From Eudorina sp. 2006-703-Eu-15 (lineage: Eukaryota > Chlorophyta > Chlorophyceae > Chlamydomonadales > Volvocaceae): a stretch of 64,000 nt of DNA. Below the pieces are notes generated by a model. That model ran no database searches. It had not been told where the DNA came from and was given only the letters and a program-made list of their open reading frames with translations. Made by a program: the position numbers and the translations under genes. Location: the NCBI GenBank assembly GCA_003117195.1, contig BDSI01000027.1:434001-498000 (forward strand). The letters are read 5' to 3'. Within the stretch, counting starts at the first letter, position 1; each line of letters opens with the position of its first letter. Below, piece after piece: positions 59,079 through 64,000 of the stretch.

Positions 59079-59728
59079 TTTGATAGCTTAAATTTGGTTG
59101 AGGTTTCATGAATCCATTCAGGGCATTTGGAAGACAGGAACAGGCAGTTCAAAGACCGATTGGCTCCGAGACCAGAATCTTTCTGTCTGTTTGTAAGATA
59201 ATGCAGGAACTCGTTGCCTACACAGAAACTTAAATGAACGCGTCATTTGGAAGTGATGCAATCCCTTGCCATCTCCATATTATGCCCCTTCGTTCCGTTA
59301 CCGTCAGGCAAACAAAGGAAATGAAAGAAATATGTCCCAACTGTAATGATTTTTTTGCAAATGTAATTGCAATCCGCATCATGGTCCTTGTCGACTCGCG
59401 GAAGGGACTATACAGGCCTTGGAGACCCTTGGAGACCCATGGGTCCAGCCCTTCAGTAAAGTGTCCCGTGCTGACCGCACGACTCTGCGTCTCGAATTCA
59501 AACACCACCTCAGCAAGAACTGGTGATATATTTGTCAAAGTCCGGCGAGCTTGTGGGGCTCCAGCTTTGGACATAATGTACGGAGCCCGTCATGCAAAGG
59601 TAATACCTGGTGCCAGTTTGCTTACCTCTGCACAGTCCAGAGTCCTCTCCGACACCATCTTGTTGCTTTTCGAACCGTCATCATTAAAATTTCTGTTAAC
59701 GTTTATAATCCGAGAGGTCGTCGCGCAG
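59079..59728. promoter_or_regulatory. Shared 5' interval of lumen-protein (-) and fasciclin (+) genes
   Basis: Divergent start codons lie 650 bp apart. The plus-strand frame of the fasciclin gene stays open upstream to 59234, but that stretch reads as non-conserved sequence, so I treat it as 5' UTR and promoter. Confidence 0.5.
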
Positions 59729-61293
59729 ATGGCTGTCGCAGCACCATTTTGCCGGCAGCTGTCCGTGGTCGCCCTGCTCATCCTTTCGGCGAACGCGGCG
59801 AGCACCGACTATGCGGACTATAGCGGCACCTACACATCGCCCGCTGACTACATTTGTAGCAACCAGGAGTTAAGCACGCTGTGCCGCATCATTAAGGCCG
59901 CGGGCAACGGCCAGGGCGCCCAGTATATGCAAGTAAGGGAGTGTTAGCTGGGAACGCAGCAGCCGTGCAGTAATGCTGAGCTCATGCCACGATATTTGTG
60001 ATGGCGTCCCAAAATGGCAAGTTCAACACGTGCTCAACTTTGTGCCTGACAACTTTATTGTATCGCATTACATCATCGCCGACAGTCTGGGACTACGCTC
60101 GAGACAGTGTTCGCGCCCACGGATGACGCCTTCACTGAGGACGCGAGTTCCGCGGGCAAGTCCGTGGGGCTCTCGGATTTTAATGACATCTACACGAACC
60201 CGACAGCCGCGGACAAGCTGCTGCGGGGGCTTATTGTGCCGAACCAGGTGCGATCGAGTTCCCAGACCCCTCTGTCGTTCCAGCACCTAGGGCCTTGCAT
60301 TGCGACTGGGCAACCCCTGGACGGCGTCCGTCAGGCACGTGACTCACGTCTGGTCTCTGGTGGCGCGCGTGCGCAGGCCCTGCTGTCCGCCGCCTTCAAG
60401 AGCGGCACCAATTACAAATCGCTCCTGGGTCAAGACCTCGAGTACACCACCGCGTAAGGCCGGCGAGGGATGGTTAAGCGACGCCCTGTTCACTAGGCTT
60501 TGGTTCAAGGACGGCTCAAGTCATGCCGGTCTGAAAGCACGCGCCAATCCCGCAGCAGTGTAGGTGAGGGCGACACTACTGATGGTTATGTCCCCAGGCA
60601 TCCCTTCACACGGCTGTTGGACGTCCATTATAAGTCGCGTGACAACGGCAAACAAATCAGCCTGGAAGGCAACTGAAAGTGCAGGTACAGGTTGTGCAGC
60701 GTTCGTCCTCAGATCAGGCACGCCGTCACGGTTCCGGTTCAGATGGTTTCTCCAGCCGTTTCCTGTTTTCGACCCGATGCGTGACATCATTGGCTCCTTA
60801 CTCGAGCAGGCCTGCGAGCGCGTCTGTGCCTGTTTGCGACCTACTAACACGCACACTGTGCTGTCCCCCGCAGCTGGTTCACAAGCCAGGTCTACATAAA
60901 GAGCAAGACGCAAGCCGAGATCATCCAGAAGGACATCCGCGCAGGGCAGGTGCGATATTGCGCCTTGAGGTAGCGGCGTTCTATTGTCGCGCATCGGCCA
61001 AAAAGGTTCTTGAGGGAGGGTCGATGTTTTAAGAGTCCTAAAATGTTGTTCAGTAGGTTATAGTGCCGGCGCGTGCGCGGTGCGGCTGTGTAACGGAACC
61101 CGACCGAGCCGCCCGTAGCTCCCTGAATCTCATTGCGTGGTCGTGACCGTGCCCGATGCCGCGCTGGCAGGCCCTGACCAGTTTCTTTTCCCGGTAGTCG
61201 GCTGGATTGCTTTCAGCGCTCGCTTTGCACCCATTTGCCGCGTCCGCTTCGCAGGCTGTAATTCACATCGTCAACCGCGTGCCGTATTTTTAA
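59729..61293 (+). CDS. Secreted single fasciclin (FAS1) domain protein
   Basis: Five exons: 59729-59932, 60086-60247, 60377-60453, 60874-60949 and 61255-61293. They give 558 nt and 185 residues. The start is chosen because it opens a clear signal peptide (MAVAAPFCRQLSVVALLILS, with ANA/AS as the likely cleavage site). The FAS1 fold follows: a first helix with ICSNQELSTLCRIIKAAG, the H1 motif TLETVFAPTDDAFTEDA, a helix ending KLLRGLIVPNQ, then YKSLLGQDLEY, and the H2-like end KDIRAGQAVIHIVNRVPYF. FAS1 proteins act in cell adhesion or extracellular matrix. With one domain and no C-terminal anchor it is probably soluble in the matrix or cell wall. The acceptor of exon 2 was fixed by the GTTLETVFAPTDD frame. 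Confidence 0.85.
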
Positions 61294-62738
61294 TCTGCCA
61301 AAGCCCGGGGCGCGGCAGCACGGGGATGCCAGGAGGTGTCTGCGATGCGGCCGAGAGGACATGTGGGCCCTACGATTAGGTGCATCTTCTCGCCGTACAG
61401 CAAGTTCCGCGGCGTTCTCTGCGTCACGGACACGTATCGCCCTGTGAAAGATTTCGCTGTTTGCCAAGACACGTGGATGCGCTCGTTGTGGTCAAGCCTT
61501 TGAGCAGCGGTGCTCCGTGCGGGAAGGCGTCGCGTGGGTCCGCCCAGGTGCAGAGTATATCTAGGGTTTGCTTCGTGCCTGTTGGAATCAGATGGCCAAA
61601 ATAGAACCCATGGATTTTTGGGGCAAATAGCTGTGGTTGAGGGGTTGTTGTGTTGACACGGTTGGTGCGGCTCTCTGTGGGCAAGTCCTGGCAAGTCGGC
61701 AGGACCCATGGGTCCACCGTGTGATGGCGCTCGCGTGGTCGATTGATTGTTTGGCCGCGCCATAAGCAGCAGCTTCTGGTGTCTGTGGGTGCGGGACGGA
61801 AGGCAGGTGCTGCGCCGCATAGACCAACGCATAGACCATGCGTCGAAAAGCATGGGGTTGCGGGCGAACCCCAAACCCCATTCGTACATGTACGACATTG
61901 AAACACATCGTATGATACCGTAGTACCGCATGTAAAAGTGTAGCGGCTCTTCGCGGTACAGCATGTCTGCCAGCAGGGGCGCGGATAACTTCGTGCCACA
62001 AGGCGACATGTTCGCCGCGGCCACATACTAATGTTTGGTGCGGGTCAGTGAGCGTACGGCGCACACCGTCCTCGGCTGCAACGTTGTTGAGACGACATCG
62101 TCGGCAAATCCGTCGTCCGCATGACCCCAATCATCTTTTACTCTTACGGGAACTGTGGACCTGCAACAATTTCTGTTTGGGCGGCATTGCGCCAAGCAGA
62201 GCTTTAAGAAGCTTATATTATCCCGGGGCATATTGATGAAACATAACCGAGGGCAACGGAGTTTGCGGCCCATTGGGCCATCGAGCGCGGCGGATGGATG
62301 TTGTCGTATGCCGTACACAAATGCGAAAATGGGGGAAATGTTCACCATCTGCGTAATCCTTTAGCAAATTGTTCTTCAGTGTTTGCTGGAAACTGTTTGA
62401 TGCCGCAAGTTCCCCTTTAGCAGGTCTGTCCTTGCCTCGGTATTTCAACTCACTTTGACCGGCTTTCCTTGCAGCCTTGAAATGCATCTATACGCATTCC
62501 CAATTCAGCTGTCGAACTTTTTTCCTGTCGCGGTTACCTTGCTGAAAATGCCGCCGGAACCAACATAACTTCTCTGGTTTTCCACAACTCTCATGAACTG
62601 ATAACGCTAGAGTCTACCCTGAATCATTGCCGCGTTCCTTTTCGTTGATACTGTTCATGCCCCCAGCCACTACCCGAGCAAGCCAGCTGCTCCTTGCCGA
62701 ATAGGGTGCCTTGAGCAGGCCGTCAGCCAGCCTTTATA
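61294..62738. other. Interval between fasciclin and RRM genes, no gene supported
   Basis: All three minus-strand frames stay open for 180-245 codons between about 61290 and 62130. Their translations look partly protein-like, but no domain or splice model emerges. The fasciclin 3' UTR and the 5' region of the RRM gene must be here. Confidence 0.45.
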
Positions 62739-63903
62739 ATGGCGGAGGAGCAGGAACAATATGCAGACGAGGCAGCTTTGGCCGACGAGATGGTGCGAGA
62801 TCGACTGCATAAATGGCGCCCAAGCCAAATAGCGTTGTTGGTTCACTTGCGACTGACATGCTGCTTCAGGACTACGCCGGAGACGCAACTGCAGACGCCA
62901 TGGATGACGCACAGGCGGAAGCAGCAGGCGACCAGGTATCATGTTTGCCTGCGTACCAACAAGGTTTAGGCCGATAGTCTGGGAGGTCATGCTGGTTAGG
63001 GCTTTGCGTTGTAATTCACTTGGTCTTCGCTCACTACGAACGCCCCGAAATGCCTCCGTAGCCGGTGGCAAATGAGGCCGAGAACGGTGGCGCGGACCCC
63101 CCTGTGAATGGCGACGCCGTTGACAACGCGGTCGAGCAGAAGCAGCAAGAGCAACAGGCGGAGGCTGCACGTGAGCAGGAGCTTGCCACTGCTGAGGACG
63201 AGCGTCAGAGGAATCAGGAGCAGGAGGAACAGCACGGGTGGGTGGGTTGCCGGGGGTGGGGTTGCTTAATGGCGTCAGTTTCTATGTCCACACAGCGGTT
63301 TTCTTACATTTGTATGGCAAACCGTACAGGGGGCGAGTCTGACTAGGCAAACTCCTCAATTTTCGCAGGACGGCTGAAGCTGAGGACCCCATGAGCCAGC
63401 CGCCGCATGGCACCGAGGTAAGGGTTCCTGATGTGGATTAGCAGCGCGGGATGGATGTCCGTCTGCGCATTGGTCCTCCGATTTGACTCATGCGCGCGTC
63501 GTGACATTTACTGCAGAACCCTATTCCCTGCCAACAGGCGCGGAGGAGAGATAGTAACTATCAAGAACTGTTTTCCCATTTGTGCCTTGGGCCGCATGTT
63601 TGATCCCTTGTCAGGTGTTCATTTCAAAGATTCCCCGCGAGGCTACCGACGCCCAGCTGCGGGCGTTCTGTGAGATGGCCGGGGAGGTGTACGCGATGCG
63701 GGTTCCGAAGGACCGCGAGAGCAATGGCAACAAGGGGTAAGCCGGTGATGAAAGTCCCTCGTAGACGGCCGATGGCTGGCACTGAACGTCGGTACGCCAT
63801 GCTTCGCAGGTACTGCTTCTGCGTGTTCAAGAGCAGGGAGTCGGCTGACAAGGCCATGACAATGCTGGAGGGGCGGGATGTGAAGGACTTCCCGGGCCGC
63901 AGG
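62739..63903 (+). CDS. hnRNP R/Q-like RRM protein, 5' part (continues past window)
   Basis: Six exons are visible: 62739-62792, 62870-62935, 63062-63237, 63369-63417, 63615-63736 and 63810-63903. All join in frame, and the last ends at a GTGGGT donor, so the gene runs off the right edge. Residues 1 to about 115 are acidic and Glu/Gln-rich (MAEEQEQYADEAALADEM, then EQKQQEQQAEAAREQE), probably helical or disordered. The RRM begins near residue 116 with RNP2 VFISKIP, and RNP1 reads KGYCFCVF. The VFISKIPREATDAQLRAFCE opening and the phrase RDVKDFPGRR recall the first RRM of hnRNP R/Q (SYNCRIP)-type proteins, which act in mRNA processing, transport and translation. More RRMs are expected downstream. 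Confidence 0.8.
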
Positions 63904-64000
63904 GTGGGTGCCGCTACCCACGCGGAGCTGATTTGCATCGTGCAGCTATGGGCGATTCGCGCATCCGTCCGTTGACCGACCGTCTGTGACTGGACCAAGC

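Noticed and set aside
59234..59728. N-terminal extension of the fasciclin protein upstream of 59729
   Set aside because: The frame is open but not conserved in character, and the ATG at 59729 opens a clean signal peptide.

Overview
This is nuclear DNA from a eukaryote, most likely a volvocine (chlorophycean) green alga such as Chlamydomonas, Gonium or Volvox. Several things point that way. Exons are GC-rich and split by many short GT-AG introns, and low-complexity Ala/Gly/Gln tracts lie inside the coding sequence. Candidate TGTAA polyadenylation signals sit downstream of some genes, and microsatellites are abundant. The gene content fits too: a chloroplast phosphoglycolate phosphatase, a small thylakoid-lumen-type protein, a Chlamydomonas-aurora-like kinase and a kinesin-4. 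The species itself cannot be fixed from the sequence. I rebuilt exon structures by hand from reading frames, splice signals and family conservation. In all nine genes complete in the window and built from several exons, the summed exon lengths are an exact multiple of three, which is a strong internal check.

Layout. 153-1024 (+): the 3' part of an RsmB/NSUN-type rRNA m5C methyltransferase. 1025-4057: no gene supported. 4058-17248 (-): a 20-exon kinesin-4-like motor of 2,528 residues. 17725-18078 (+): mitochondrial ribosomal protein mL53. 18732-23050 (-): chloroplast phosphoglycolate phosphatase, 9 exons. 23382-34409 (+): RPAP1/MINIYO, 14 exons, 2,166 residues. 35177-38456 (+): the MO25 scaffold, 8 exons. 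39334-43745 (+): an aurora-like (CALK-type) kinase, 5 exons. 43746-48291: gene-poor DNA containing decayed reverse transcriptase fragments. 48292-51840 (-): a MUL1/SP1-like membrane RING E3 ligase, 7 exons. 52437-56713 (+): an F-box/Sel1-repeat protein. 56714-58292: no gene supported. 58293-59078 (-): a 147-residue putative thylakoid lumen protein. 59729-61293 (+): a secreted fasciclin-domain protein. 62739 to the right edge (+): the 5' part of an hnRNP R/Q-like RRM protein.

The genes do not form a pathway; they are ordinary housekeeping, signalling, cytoskeletal and organelle genes. The clearest organisational feature is that all four gene pairs transcribed outward share a compact 5'-5' interval of 331-650 bp. 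The most interesting signals are a duplicated N-terminal motif in RPAP1, two GC-AG introns, a dispersed short repeat built on CTGAGCCGCGAGA plus TG tracts that recurs in introns, a Penelope-like reverse transcriptase relic, and the lumenal protein of unknown function. I found no clearly new multi-gene system.
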